Source of the DNA: Brotaphodocola faecis
GTDB taxonomy: Bacteria; Bacillota; Clostridia; Lachnospirales; Lachnospiraceae
Reading direction: 5' to 3'
DNA: 64,000 nt
NCBI RefSeq assembly: GCF_040096075.1
Contig: NZ_JBBMFJ010000001.1
Location: 1 to 64,000 of the forward strand
Each line of letters starts with the position of its first letter. Position 1 is the first letter of the stretch. Positions 9,708 to 17,671 of this stretch are shown piece by piece. Position numbers and translations under genes: made by a program. The notes under the pieces are model-generated. The model saw only the letters and a list, made by a program, of their open reading frames with translations, did not search any database and was not told the DNA's origin.

Positions 9708-9736
9708 ATTGTACTTCACACAGAACAATTTTTCAA
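9708..9736 (-). promoter_or_regulatory. Predicted promoter of gpmI
   Basis: Read on the minus strand: TTGAAA (9731-9736), 17 bases, TACAAT (9708-9713). The leader downstream contains two short hairpins: CCCTG/CAGGG at about 9661-9679 and GACCGG-GATT-CCGGTC just before the ribosome site. Confidence 0.55.
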
Positions 9737-9793
9737 GGTGCAATTCCGGTTCTGCGAAGCTTTCTCGCTAAGTTTTCCTGCAACGTTTTTTGT

Positions 9794-12724
9794 TCATGCC
9801 TTCTTTTCTTCTGTCCCGGTCTTTTTTCCAAACGGTTCCTCAAAGACCTGTTCCGACGGAGCCGGGATTTTTCCAAGCCGCACCTGTTCCAGATACTCTG
9901 CCAAGTCCTGTTCCACTCCCGCAAACAGATAATTCTTCCCCGGCTTCACCAGATTTCCGCGGTCTTCCTCGATCTGGCGGCTGACACGCTCCATATCTTC
10001 TGCGAGATCACTTGCCGACATCAGAAGGCAGCCCTGACTCCGAATAATAACCTGCTCCAAGCCATCGGAAGTAGCTACCGTCACCCGGTGTTTCTTTCCC
10101 ATGTCATGGGCGAATTTTTCAATGTACTGGTCCGCGGTCTCCGCCTCTTTCGTGTAGACCACATGGATATTATGGTAATCTTCGGCGCTTCCTACTCCTC
10201 CGGCAACCTTGTAGGCATCAAACACCACGATCAGGTTGTATTTGCGGTAGCCCTGGTAGTTGCAGAGCATGTCCATCAGGCGGTGGCGGGCACCGTCCAG
10301 CGTAATCTTCATCAGCTCCCGCAGTTCGTCCCAGGCGTACAGAATGTTGTAGCCGTCCACCAGAAGGTACTCCTCCACCGGCTCTTCTTTTTTGGCGCAG
10401 CCATACTTTCCGGCATCGTACACGACCTGGCGCGGACCGCTGTCGTAGGAGAGTTTGCGCTTGCTCTCGCCGTATGTGCGGGTGAAGATGGCCTCCAGCT
10501 CCTTGTCGTCGGCACCGAAGGAGGCGCTTCCACTGCCGGCACGACTGCCTCGGTTTCCTGTCTGTGATTCAGATGTGCCAGACTGACGGCCGACACCAGC
10601 GCCAGCACTCCCTGACGAACCTGCCCAGCCGCCTGCATCAAATGTCCCGCTGACACCAGAATCCCGTCTGCTGCCCGCATTCCATCCGCCCTCACCTGCT
10701 CCCGCATCCGCGCATGCTTCCTCTCCCAGCACCGGAATCCCGGTCTGGATGTGCATATAATGTTTTACCTCATACCACGGCACCACAAATCCGGCCCCGT
10801 GGGCACAGAATACCGAACCGGTTGGGTCAGCCAGATCCAGTTCTGCCTCATAATGGGTGTTTTCCACCACTTCCACCGCGTTGTGGCATGGGAAGTACCC
10901 CTGCAGCACGCAGCTTAAACGGCCCCGGCCCTTGGTGTAGGACACAACCTCCCGCTGGTAATTCTGCATGGTGGCCACCGGCACCACGCCGCTTAAGACC
11001 ATGTTTTCCCCGTCCACCTCCGGCGGCTCAAAGGTTCCCTTCATGCGCTCAAGATCCGTCATGGCTCGGCCCACATATTCGGACGGCACCTCCAGCTTAA
11101 AGGCATAATACGGCTCCAGAATCTGCACACAGCCCTCCGCTGCTGCCTCACACAGTCCCTGGCGTACTGCCCGGTACGTTGCCTGGCGGAAATCTCCGCC
11201 CTCGGTATGCTTCTGATGCGCCCGCCCGGCAATCAGCGTAATCTGCATATCCGTGATCTCCGATCCGGTCAGCACGCCCCGGTGGCGTTTTTCCTCCAGA
11301 TGGGTTAAGATCAGCCGCTGCCAGTTCCGGTCTAAAAAGTCCTCGCTGCACCGTGCGGAAAACTGCAGTCCGCTGCCCGGCTCCCCCGGTTCCATCAGAA
11401 GGTGTACCTCCGCGTAGTGGCGCAGCGGCTCAAAGTGGCCCACGCCCTCCACCGTGGCGGTAATGGTCTCCTTATAGACAATGCTTCCCGCATCCAGACG
11501 GATATCCACGCCAAAACGCTCTGCAACCAGACTTTTTAACACCTCAATCTGCACTTCACCCATGACCTGCACCTGAATTTCCTGTGCCTGCTCATTCCAG
11601 GTAATGTGAAGCTCCGGTTCTTCTTCCTCAAGCTGCTTTAAGTCCGCCAGCATCTTGTGGGCATCGCATTCCTCCGGGAGTTCCACCCGGTAAGTCAGAA
11701 CCGGCTCTAAAACCGGAAGTTCGGACTCTGCTTCCGTTCCGATGCCCTGACCAGGATAAGTAGAAAGAGGCCCGGTTACCGCGCAGATCATACCCGCTAC
11801 CGCCTCATTTACCGTTTCATATTTTGTACCGGAATAGATGCGGATCTGGTTTACCTTTTCTGCCTCCTTTCCTTTTTCCTGCAAAAAGTCCTTTACTTTC
11901 AGACTGCCGGATGTGATCTTCATGTGAGTCAGACGGCTGCCCTGCTCGTCCCGCGAAATTTTAAAAACCTTCGCGCCAAATTCCGCAGATTTATCCAGCT
12001 CAGCATCATGCATCCAGCGCTCCAGCCCGGACAACAGTTCTTCCACTCCCTGCAGCTTCAAAGCAGAGCCAAAGTAACATGGAAACAGCTTCCGCCCGCG
12101 AATCAGCCTGCATACCTCATCATTTGCAATCTCTCCGCTTTCCAGATACCGCTCCAGAAGTTCCTCGTCTGCCATGGCAATGGTCTCCCAGCATTCCTGC
12201 GGCACTTCTTCTTTCGGACCGTCCAGCAGCGAAAAATCTATGCAAAATTCGCTCAGCCGCTTTTGCAGTTCCGCCATCAGCGCCTCCCTTTCGGTGCCCG
12301 GCTGGTCCATTTTATTGATAAAAAGGAAGGTCGGTACCTGATAACGCCTTAGCAGGCTCCACAGCGTCTCCGTGTGTCCCTGCACGCCGTCCGCTCCGCT
12401 GATGACCAGCACCGCGTAGTCCAGCACCTGCAGCGTCCGTTCCATCTCCGCGGAGAAATCCACATGGCCCGGCGTATCAAGCAGCGTCACCGTGGTATCC
12501 CCCAGCTGGCACACGGCCTGCTTGGAAAAGATGGTGATGCCGCGCTCCCGCTCCAGAGCATAAGTGTCCAGGTACGCGTCCCGGTTGTCCACGCGCCCAA
12601 GCTTTCTTGTCGTTCCTGTTGTATATAAAAATGCTTCTGACAGAGTCGTTTTTCCCGCATCCACATGAGCTAAAAGCCCGATGCATCGATAATGTTCTGC
12701 CTTTTTCGGATCCTGCAATGCCAT
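9794..12724 (-). CDS. TetM/EF-G-like translational GTPase fused to a YacP/Rae1-type NYN nuclease domain
   Basis: A 976-residue fusion. Residues 1 to about 670 form a TetM-like elongation-factor-G relative: P-loop AHVDAGKTT (20-28), DTPGH (83-87), NKMD (137-140), the beta-barrel domain 2, and domains III-V with SGVVPVATM. Residues about 671-738 are a Gly/Ser/Ala-rich linker. Residues about 784-920 match YacP/Rae1 NYN proteins: LLVDGYN, VVFDAYKV, ETADQYIEK and ATSDGLEQ give the acidic residues Asp790, Asp836, Asp865 and Asp887. TetM relatives bind the ribosomal A site; Rae1 cleaves mRNA in the A site. That the fusion delivers a nuclease to stalled or drug-bound ribosomes is inference. ATG 12724 is chosen over 12751 because AGAAGGAGG lies 8 bases upstream. 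The ribosome site sits in the ldh terminator stem. Confidence 0.9.
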   Translation of the reverse strand: MALQDPKKAEHYRCIGLLAHVDAGKTTLSEAFLYTTGTTRKLGRVDNRDAYLDTYALERERGITIFSKQAVCQLGDTTVTLLDTPGHVDFSAEMERTLQVLDYAVLVISGADGVQGHTETLWSLLRRYQVPTFLFINKMDQPGTEREALMAELQKRLSEFCIDFSLLDGPKEEVPQECWETIAMADEELLERYLESGEIANDEVCRLIRGRKLFPCYFGSALKLQGVEELLSGLERWMHDAELDKSAEFGAKVFKISRDEQGSRLTHMKITSGSLKVKDFLQEKGKEAEKVNQIRIYSGTKYETVNEAVAGMICAVTGPLSTYPGQGIGTEAESELPVLEPVLTYRVELPEECDAHKMLADLKQLEEEEPELHITWNEQAQEIQVQVMGEVQIEVLKSLVAERFGVDIRLDAGSIVYKETITATVEGVGHFEPLRHYAEVHLLMEPGEPGSGLQFSARCSEDFLDRNWQRLILTHLEEKRHRGVLTGSEITDMQITLIAGRAHQKHTEGGDFRQATYRAVRQGLCEAAAEGCVQILEPYYAFKLEVPSEYVGRAMTDLERMKGTFEPPEVDGENMVLSGVVPVATMQNYQREVVSYTKGRGRLSCVLQGYFPCHNAVEVVENTHYEAELDLADPTGSVFCAHGAGFVVPWYEVKHYMHIQTGIPVLGEEACADAGAGEGGWNAGSRRDSGVSGTFDAGGWAGSSGSAGAGVGRQSGTSESQTGNRGSRAGSGSASFGADDKELEAIFTRTYGESKRKLSYDSGPRQVVYDAGKYGCAKKEEPVEEYLLVDGYNILYAWDELRELMKITLDGARHRLMDMLCNYQGYRKYNLIVVFDAYKVAGGVGSAEDYHNIHVVYTKEAETADQYIEKFAHDMGKKHRVTVATSDGLEQVIIRSQGCLLMSASDLAEDMERVSRQIEEDRGNLVKPGKNYLFAGVEQDLAEYLEQVRLGKIPAPSEQVFEEPFGKKTGTEEKKA

Positions 12725-12731
12725 GAAAAAA

Positions 12732-12780
12732 GCCTCCTTCTGTGATTGCATAATGAAAAAATTATACCACAGAAGGAGGC
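12732..12780 (-). promoter_or_regulatory. ldh terminator hairpin that contains the next gene's ribosome site and a promoter in its loop
   Basis: On the minus strand a perfect 13-base stem, GCCTCCTTCTGTG (12768-12780) with CACAGAAGGAGGC (12732-12744), is followed by TTTTTT and then ATG 12724. It has the form of an intrinsic terminator 6 bases after the ldh stop. The 3' arm includes AGAAGGAGG, the ribosome site of the GTPase-nuclease gene. The loop carries TGGTATAAT (extended -10, hexamer at 12761-12766), so a transcript started there would lack the 5' arm and leave the ribosome site open. The stem and motifs are visible; the regulation is inference. Confidence 0.7.
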
Positions 12781-12786
12781 TCCAGT

Positions 12787-13740
12787 CTACAATTCCAGCC
12801 CCTCCGCAATCCCTTTAAGTATCTCCGCCGACTGGATCAGCCGGGTCGTTTCATCTTCATTCAATGAGATCGGCACATGGGTTTCCACGCCGTCCAGGCC
12901 CAGCACCGCGGGCATGCTCAGGGTGATGTCGCGGATGCCGTATTCGCCATGCATCATGGAGGACACCGGCAGAATGGACCGCTCGTTGCGGATGATGCAG
13001 GCACAGATGCGCCGCACGGACATGGCGATGCCGTAGTAGGTGGCCTGCTTTTTAGCGATGATATCGTAGGCGCTGTTTTTCACGGACTCCGCGATCTCGT
13101 CCAGCTCCATTTTCGGATTGTCGTAGCCACGCATCTCGCAGAAGGTGTCCAGCGGAATGCCGGAAATGTTGGTGCTGCTTAACACCGCGATCTCGCTGTC
13201 ACCATGTTCCCCCACAATGTAGGAATGGACGCTGCGGCTGTCCACCCGCAGATGTTCCCCCAGGGCGTACTTCATCCGGGCTGTGTCCAGAACCGTGCCG
13301 GAGCCGATGACGCGGTTTTCCGGCAGTCCGCTTAAGCGAAGCGCCACATACGTTAAAATGTCCACTGGATTTGACACGATCAGCAAAATGCCGCCAAAGT
13401 TCCGGCTGGCGATCTCCGGGATGATGCTCTTGTAGATTTCCACGTTCCGGTGCACCAGATCCAGCCTGGTCTCATCCGGCTTCTGGTTGGCCCCCGCCGT
13501 CACAATGATGATGGCCGCGTCCGCCACATCATCGTAATCCCCCGCGTAAATCTTCATGGGCGCCGCAAAGGGTACGCCATGGGAAATATCTATTGCCTCC
13601 CCATCTGCCTTTTCCCTATTCACGTCCAAAAGCACCAGTTCGGAAAACAGCTTGCTCTGCATCAGGGTAAACGCTGTCGCAGAACCAACAAAGCCGCAGC
13701 CAATGACTGCGGCTTTTCTGGATTTGATCACATTGCTCAT
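12787..13740 (-). CDS. ldh: L-lactate dehydrogenase
   Basis: A 317-residue NAD-dependent enzyme reducing pyruvate to L-lactate. The nucleotide-binding loop is GCGFVGSATAF. The substrate loop reads GANQKPDETRLDL, where Gln marks lactate rather than malate specificity and the Arg residues bind substrate. The catalytic His lies in GEHGDSE. ATG 13740 is preceded by GAGAGGGTCTT. An upstream in-frame start at 13773 would add 11 residues not typical of the family. It ends 6 bases before its terminator, which overlaps control signals of the next gene. Confidence 0.95.
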   Translation of the reverse strand: MSNVIKSRKAAVIGCGFVGSATAFTLMQSKLFSELVLLDVNREKADGEAIDISHGVPFAAPMKIYAGDYDDVADAAIIIVTAGANQKPDETRLDLVHRNVEIYKSIIPEIASRNFGGILLIVSNPVDILTYVALRLSGLPENRVIGSGTVLDTARMKYALGEHLRVDSRSVHSYIVGEHGDSEIAVLSSTNISGIPLDTFCEMRGYDNPKMELDEIAESVKNSAYDIIAKKQATYYGIAMSVRRICACIIRNERSILPVSSMMHGEYGIRDITLSMPAVLGLDGVETHVPISLNEDETTRLIQSAEILKGIAEGLEL

Positions 13741-13870
13741 AAGACCCTCTCTTTCCTGAATCACGGTCCGCACGGCAAAAGCGCAGACCGTTTTCCACAG
13801 TAATGAATTCTGTCTTAGTCTTTGTGAGAAATGGATCCGGTATACCGGACTTATGAAATTTTGTTGAAAA
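13741..13870 (-). promoter_or_regulatory. ldh leader and upstream region with a 14-base palindrome
   Basis: Between the MATE gene and ldh lies a perfect palindrome TCCGGTATACCGGA at 13836-13849 and, nearer the start codon, a hairpin CGGTCTGCGC / GTGCGGACCG at about 13768-13794. The palindrome is a candidate operator. It does not match the Rex consensus. No convincing -35/-10 pair was found. Confidence 0.35.
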
Positions 13871-15229
13871 TCAGTGTTCCTGTACCAGCTTTTCCGCGCC
13901 CTTCATCCAGTCCGCCCGGAAGAAATATACTGCCATGCCCACTGCGCAGAGCACCCAGGTCAGCGGCCATCCGGCAATCACTACCAGAAGGCTGTGGGTT
14001 CTCGGCACGGTGATGGCCAGGTAAATCTGGCGGACCACCACGAAGCAGCCCAGCATAAAGAACATCGGAATGCTGGATTTGCCTGCACCGCGCAGCGCGC
14101 CGCTTAAGATCTGCACCACCGGCAGCATCATGTAGCCGTAGGAGAATACCTTCAGGATTGCCGCTCCGTTGACGATCACCGCCGCGTCATCCGTAAAGAG
14201 CTGCACCAGCGCCCCGCCTTCCCGGTTCATCAGGATGCTTCCGCCCAGGATGATCACGGAGCACATGACCCACGCGGTGAAAATGCCGCGTTTGACACGG
14301 TCGGTTTTGCCCGCGCCAATGTTCTGCCCCACAAAGGTGGTGATGGTCATGTTAAAGCTCTGCAAAATCAGCTGCAAAAATCCATCGATCCGCACTGTGG
14401 TGGAGTATCCGGCTATGGCAGCCGTTCCGAAGCTGTTGATATAGGACTGCACTACCACATTGGAGAATGCCGTAATACTCTGCTGCAGCGCCGCCGGAAG
14501 TCCCACCATGATGATCTGGCGGATCATGTTCCCATGGAAGCGGATCTTTTTCAGTTCTACCCGGTAGTCTTCCCGGGTCTGTACCAGCTGACGCATGACC
14601 AGAAAGGCACTGACGGCCTGCGCAATCAGCGTTCCCAGGGCAACGCCCGCTACGCCAAGCCGTGCCCCGCACACCAGGATGACATCCAGAATGACGTTCA
14701 GCACACTGGCGATGGCCAGATAAATGAGCGGATCCCGGGAATTGCCGATGGCCCGCAGGATGCCGGAGCCCATGTTATAAAACAGAAGAAAGGTGATTCC
14801 GGCAAAATAGATGGTCAGATACAGTATGGAATGTGGCAGCACCTCCTGCGGCACGCCGATGGCCTGCAAAAGCGGCCTCGTAACCGCTATGCCGACAACG
14901 GTGAACAGCACGCTTAACAGGACGGTGAAAGCCAGGGCGCTGTGAATGGCCTGGCTCATCTCTTCTTTTTTTCCTGCCCCGAAATACTGGGCAATGACTA
15001 CACCGGCACCGACCGACAGGCCCATAAAAAAGCCCACCAGCATCTGGATGACCGATACCGACGCACCGACCGCCGCCAGCGCGTTGGTGTCCACAAAGTT
15101 TCCGACTACATAAGAATCTGCCGTGTTGTAAAGCTGTTGGAACAGATTTCCGATCAGCAGCGGCACGGCAAAGACCAGAAGGGCCTGAAAAATGTTGCCC
15201 TCAATCAGATCTGCATGTTTCCTCCGCAC
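13871..15229 (-). CDS. MATE family efflux transporter
   Basis: About 452 residues with twelve predicted membrane helices in two related halves, characteristic of MATE cation-coupled exporters: PLLIGNLFQQLYNTADSYV in the first half and the matching PAALQQSITAFSNVVVQSY in the second, plus the recurrent VGQNIGAGK loop. Substrates are usually drugs or metabolites and cannot be told from sequence. GTG 15229 has AAGGGG eight bases upstream; the alternative GTG 15238 would touch that ribosome site. It follows the C-GCAxxG-C-C gene closely (12 bases) and is probably co-transcribed with it. Confidence 0.9.
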   Translation of the reverse strand: MRRKHADLIEGNIFQALLVFAVPLLIGNLFQQLYNTADSYVVGNFVDTNALAAVGASVSVIQMLVGFFMGLSVGAGVVIAQYFGAGKKEEMSQAIHSALAFTVLLSVLFTVVGIAVTRPLLQAIGVPQEVLPHSILYLTIYFAGITFLLFYNMGSGILRAIGNSRDPLIYLAIASVLNVILDVILVCGARLGVAGVALGTLIAQAVSAFLVMRQLVQTREDYRVELKKIRFHGNMIRQIIMVGLPAALQQSITAFSNVVVQSYINSFGTAAIAGYSTTVRIDGFLQLILQSFNMTITTFVGQNIGAGKTDRVKRGIFTAWVMCSVIILGGSILMNREGGALVQLFTDDAAVIVNGAAILKVFSYGYMMLPVVQILSGALRGAGKSSIPMFFMLGCFVVVRQIYLAITVPRTHSLLVVIAGWPLTWVLCAVGMAVYFFRADWMKGAEKLVQEH

Positions 15230-15241
15230 GTTTCGCACCCC

Positions 15242-15664
15242 TTATTTCTCTGCCTGATGTTCCTTCAGATACTCCTCGGTCAGCGCCACGGCGTCCATGA
15301 TGCACTGCGGGCAGCTGCAAAGTACCTTGCCGGTCTCCACGCCTTTGAGTTCGCGGCACAGATAGGAGCCGTTCTTCTCCTGGAATTTCTTCACATATTC
15401 CTTGACCTGCTTGTAGGTGCTGCCCTTGGTCGGCATGCCCTTGTTTAAATCTCCCACGCTGTTGGCAAGGCCGATGACCATCATCATGCCGGACAGGGCT
15501 CCGCACATCTCCATCATGCCCATGCCAAGGCCAAAGCCCTCAGCGATCTTAAACATTTCTGTTTCATCTACCCCGAATTCTTTGCAGAAGGTACAGGCCA
15601 CTGCCTGCGCGCAGTTGTACCCCTGATCGTGTAATGAAATCGCGTATTCTGCTTTTGTGCTCAT
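15242..15664 (-). CDS. C-GCAxxG-C-C family redox-type protein
   Basis: A 140-residue cytosolic protein of the C_GCAxxG_C_C family. Conserved cysteines appear as YNCAQAV near residue 18, CGALSGMMM, CRELKG and CSCPQCIMDAV. The family is common in anaerobes and is thought to bind metal or take part in redox chemistry, but no precise activity is known. ATG 15664 is preceded by ATGGAGGAAGAACA. The gene has a leader of about 200 bases and is followed closely by the MATE exporter. Confidence 0.85.
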   Translation of the reverse strand: MSTKAEYAISLHDQGYNCAQAVACTFCKEFGVDETEMFKIAEGFGLGMGMMEMCGALSGMMMVIGLANSVGDLNKGMPTKGSTYKQVKEYVKKFQEKNGSYLCRELKGVETGKVLCSCPQCIMDAVALTEEYLKEHQAEK

Positions 15665-16050
15665 GTTGTTCTTCCTCCATATGAATTTAATGTGCTCTCG
15701 AAATCTTTTTGTGCTTGATTTTGCGAGAAGATTTTTTGTCAGTTGTGCCCAAATTTTTGAGGCGTACGCGGTGCGTATGTTGATGAAATTCGGGTGCAAC
15801 TGGCGGAAAACAAGCCGCAAAAGCAGGTGCAGGAAAGACTCCGAGAGTACATTCCTCACTAAGTGTTCCTAGTATATCATACAACCTTATTTTCAACAAG
15901 TTTTTAAAAACGATCGCTTTTCGTTCGTTTTTCGTCAGAATCGTAAATATTTCGTCAGTTTCTTCTGACACTTTTTTCACATTTACTCCCTATGATAGTG
16001 TTTGTGTTCAAAATAATACAAAAACAAAAAGAAAGGTTGGTAATTCAACT
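15665..16050. promoter_or_regulatory. Divergent control region with promoter for the C-GCAxxG-C-C gene
   Basis: On the minus strand TTGTTG (15894-15899), 17 bases and TATACT (15871-15876) with TGA before it form an extended -10 promoter, leaving a leader of roughly 200 bases before ATG 15664. I recognise no riboswitch class in that leader. Towards the plus-strand lipoprotein gene, TTTCGT recurs at about 15915-15965 (TTTTCGTTCG, TTTTTCGTCAG, ATTTCGTCAG) and GTCAG-TTTCTT-CTGAC is a short inverted repeat, a possible regulator site. Confidence 0.5.
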
Positions 16051-16488
16051 ATGAAAAAGAAATATTTAGCAATTCTTAGCGCTGTTGCTGTACTTGCAAT
16101 GGCAACTGCATGCTCCGCCAAGAGCAATACTGAGACGGCCGCAGCCGGAACCGAAACCACTGCTTCCCAGCAGGAAGAAACCAAGGAAGAGCCTCAGAAA
16201 GAGACAAAAGAAACGGCCAAAGAGGAATCCGCAGCTGACAAGGAAGAAAACAAAAGCACAGATGCAGAAGAATCCACAATGACCGGTGAAATCAGTGATA
16301 TCAAGGATTTCATGTTTACCATCTCCTCCGACGGACATGATTATGCATTCAGCTTTGATAACGACAAAAAGCCGGAAGGCCTTGCTGATGTAAAGGACGG
16401 AGACACCGTTACCGTTACCTATACCGGAACCGTCGATGAAGTAGATGCATTTGACGGCACAGTCCTGTCTGTAAAGAAAGCAAAATAA
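16051..16488 (+). CDS. Small lipoprotein with Glu/Lys/Thr-rich linker
   Basis: A 145-residue predicted lipoprotein: MKKKYLAIL signal peptide, then ACS at residues 20-22 acting as a lipobox (MATACS). Residues about 25-75 are low complexity, rich in Glu, Lys, Thr and Ala, like a flexible wall-spanning linker. The C-terminal 70 residues (GEISDIKDFMFTISSDGHD, VKDGDTVTVTYTG) look like a small beta-strand-rich OB- or SH3-like domain. The function is unknown. It stands alone between its own upstream region and a strong terminator. Confidence 0.75.
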   Translation: MKKKYLAILSAVAVLAMATACSAKSNTETAAAGTETTASQQEETKEEPQKETKETAKEESAADKEENKSTDAEESTMTGEISDIKDFMFTISSDGHDYAFSFDNDKKPEGLADVKDGDTVTVTYTGTVDEVDAFDGTVLSVKKAK

Positions 16489-16493
16489 TTTCT

Positions 16494-16532
16494 GCCATAT
16501 GGCTGTCATGTTCTGCATGGCAGCCATATGCT
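16494..16532 (+). terminator. Intrinsic terminator-like hairpin
   Basis: CATATGGCTGTCATG (16496-16510) pairs with CATGGCAGCCATATG (16516-16530), 14 of 15 positions, just after the small lipoprotein gene. The T-run after it is poor. Confidence 0.6.
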
Positions 16533-16854
16533 TATGATAGAGAGTGCAGTTATAAGGCTTTCAGATTCCTTTTTTATTAAAGACACTTCTTTCTCCATTT
16601 CTGAACAGCCTTATGGCTCTCTGTTTGACCTTTATAATCAGGAATTCCTACAGCAGTCTGTTTCTAAAGGACTTATTAATCCCCATGCACTGGCTCTCGC
16701 CGGCGATGGTACTCCTTTTGTTACTTCTGCAAGAGAACGAAAGCATCGTGTTTGTGATTGTGCCTCTAAAGCTATCAATGACTGTTCCTGTGACCGTTAC
16801 TTTTCCCAGCCTGATTGTGACATCGGATGGAATTCATCCCGTTCCTGTTTGTAA
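16528..16854 (+). pseudogene. Decayed DDE-type transposase fragment
   Basis: A 108-codon frame resembles the N-terminal and middle part of DDE transposases common in Lachnospiraceae: SLFDLYNQEF, ALAGDGTPFVTSARER, and a Cys-rich stretch CDCASKAINDCSCDRYFSQPD ending near GWNSSRSCL. The catalytic core that should follow is missing, and the reading frame stops. No terminal repeats were identified. The next 110 bases up to the acetyltransferase hold nothing recognisable. I treat it as a remnant of an insertion. Confidence 0.6.
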
Positions 16855-16965
16855 AGAAGGGCATCGAATGAATGTTCATCACCAGCTGTGCTGGATATAA
16901 TCACTCAGGATTCCGAGAGATTATTTTAAAAATAACCCAACTCTGCTTTTAGTATACTCCGTTTT

Positions 16966-17565
16966 TTACAGGCTGTCTAACAGTTCCTGCACGCCGGAAA
17001 GTTCCGGGAACCAGGTCGGGGTCTGCATCTCATCTTTATGCTCGCCGATCATCTTTTCCATCCAGACCATGTTGTACCAGCGCCCGAATTTGTAACCGCA
17101 TTTGTCAAATTCGCCCACCAGCCGGTAGCCAATGTGGGCGTGATACTCCTCGCTGTTGCGGGTCAGATGCTCGTCCTCCACCTGCGGCACACCGATGCAG
17201 GCTTCCATGTTCAGGATTCCCATAGCCCCGCACACGGCCTCCAGCGCACGGTTCAGCCTGCCGCCCACACCGGAATGGCGCAGGGTTTCATCTACATAGA
17301 TGGATGTCTCCACGGCCCAGTCGTAGGCCGCGCGGTCATGAAACGGGCCGACATAGGCATAGCCGAGGATCTTCCCGTTCTGCTCTGCCACCAGATACGG
17401 ATACTTCTGCAAGGTGTGATGGATTCTTCCGCGGAATTCTTCCAGTGTCGGAACCTCATATTCAAACGTGATGGCCGTTTTGATCACATACGGCGCGTAA
17501 ATGGCTAAAATTGCTTCTGCATCGTCCTCCGATGCAACACGGATACGGATATCGTTGTTTTTCAT
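16966..17565 (-). CDS. GNAT acetyltransferase, phosphinothricin acetyltransferase-like
   Basis: A 199-residue GNAT-fold enzyme that transfers acetyl from acetyl-CoA. It follows the Pat/Bar/YncA pattern: IRVASEDDAEAILAIYAPYV at the start, TAITFEYEVPT, GYAYVGPFHDRAAYDWAVE, the CoA-binding loop RHSGVGGRL, and WYNMVWMEK near the end. Members acetylate amines such as methionine derivatives or phosphinothricin; the true substrate here is unknown. ATG 17565 has GCGAGG at the proper distance. Longer in-frame starts up to 17613 lack support. Confidence 0.88.
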   Translation of the reverse strand: MKNNDIRIRVASEDDAEAILAIYAPYVIKTAITFEYEVPTLEEFRGRIHHTLQKYPYLVAEQNGKILGYAYVGPFHDRAAYDWAVETSIYVDETLRHSGVGGRLNRALEAVCGAMGILNMEACIGVPQVEDEHLTRNSEEYHAHIGYRLVGEFDKCGYKFGRWYNMVWMEKMIGEHKDEMQTPTWFPELSGVQELLDSL

Positions 17566-17671
17566 AAAGATGCCTCGCTTTTCTGTCATAAAAATTTTCT
17601 GCTGAATGCGCAATGAGGAAATCTGAAATTTTCACTCATTATACATCAGCAGGAATCAATTGTCTATTTTA

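Noticed and set aside
13836..13849. Palindrome before ldh as a Rex redox-repressor site
   Set aside because: TCCGGTATACCGGA lacks the TTGTGA/TCACAA or TTAAC/GTTAA arms expected of Rex sites.
15665..15870. Riboswitch in the long leader of the C-GCAxxG-C-C gene
   Set aside because: I could not match any known riboswitch or T-box core, and no terminator/antiterminator pair is evident.
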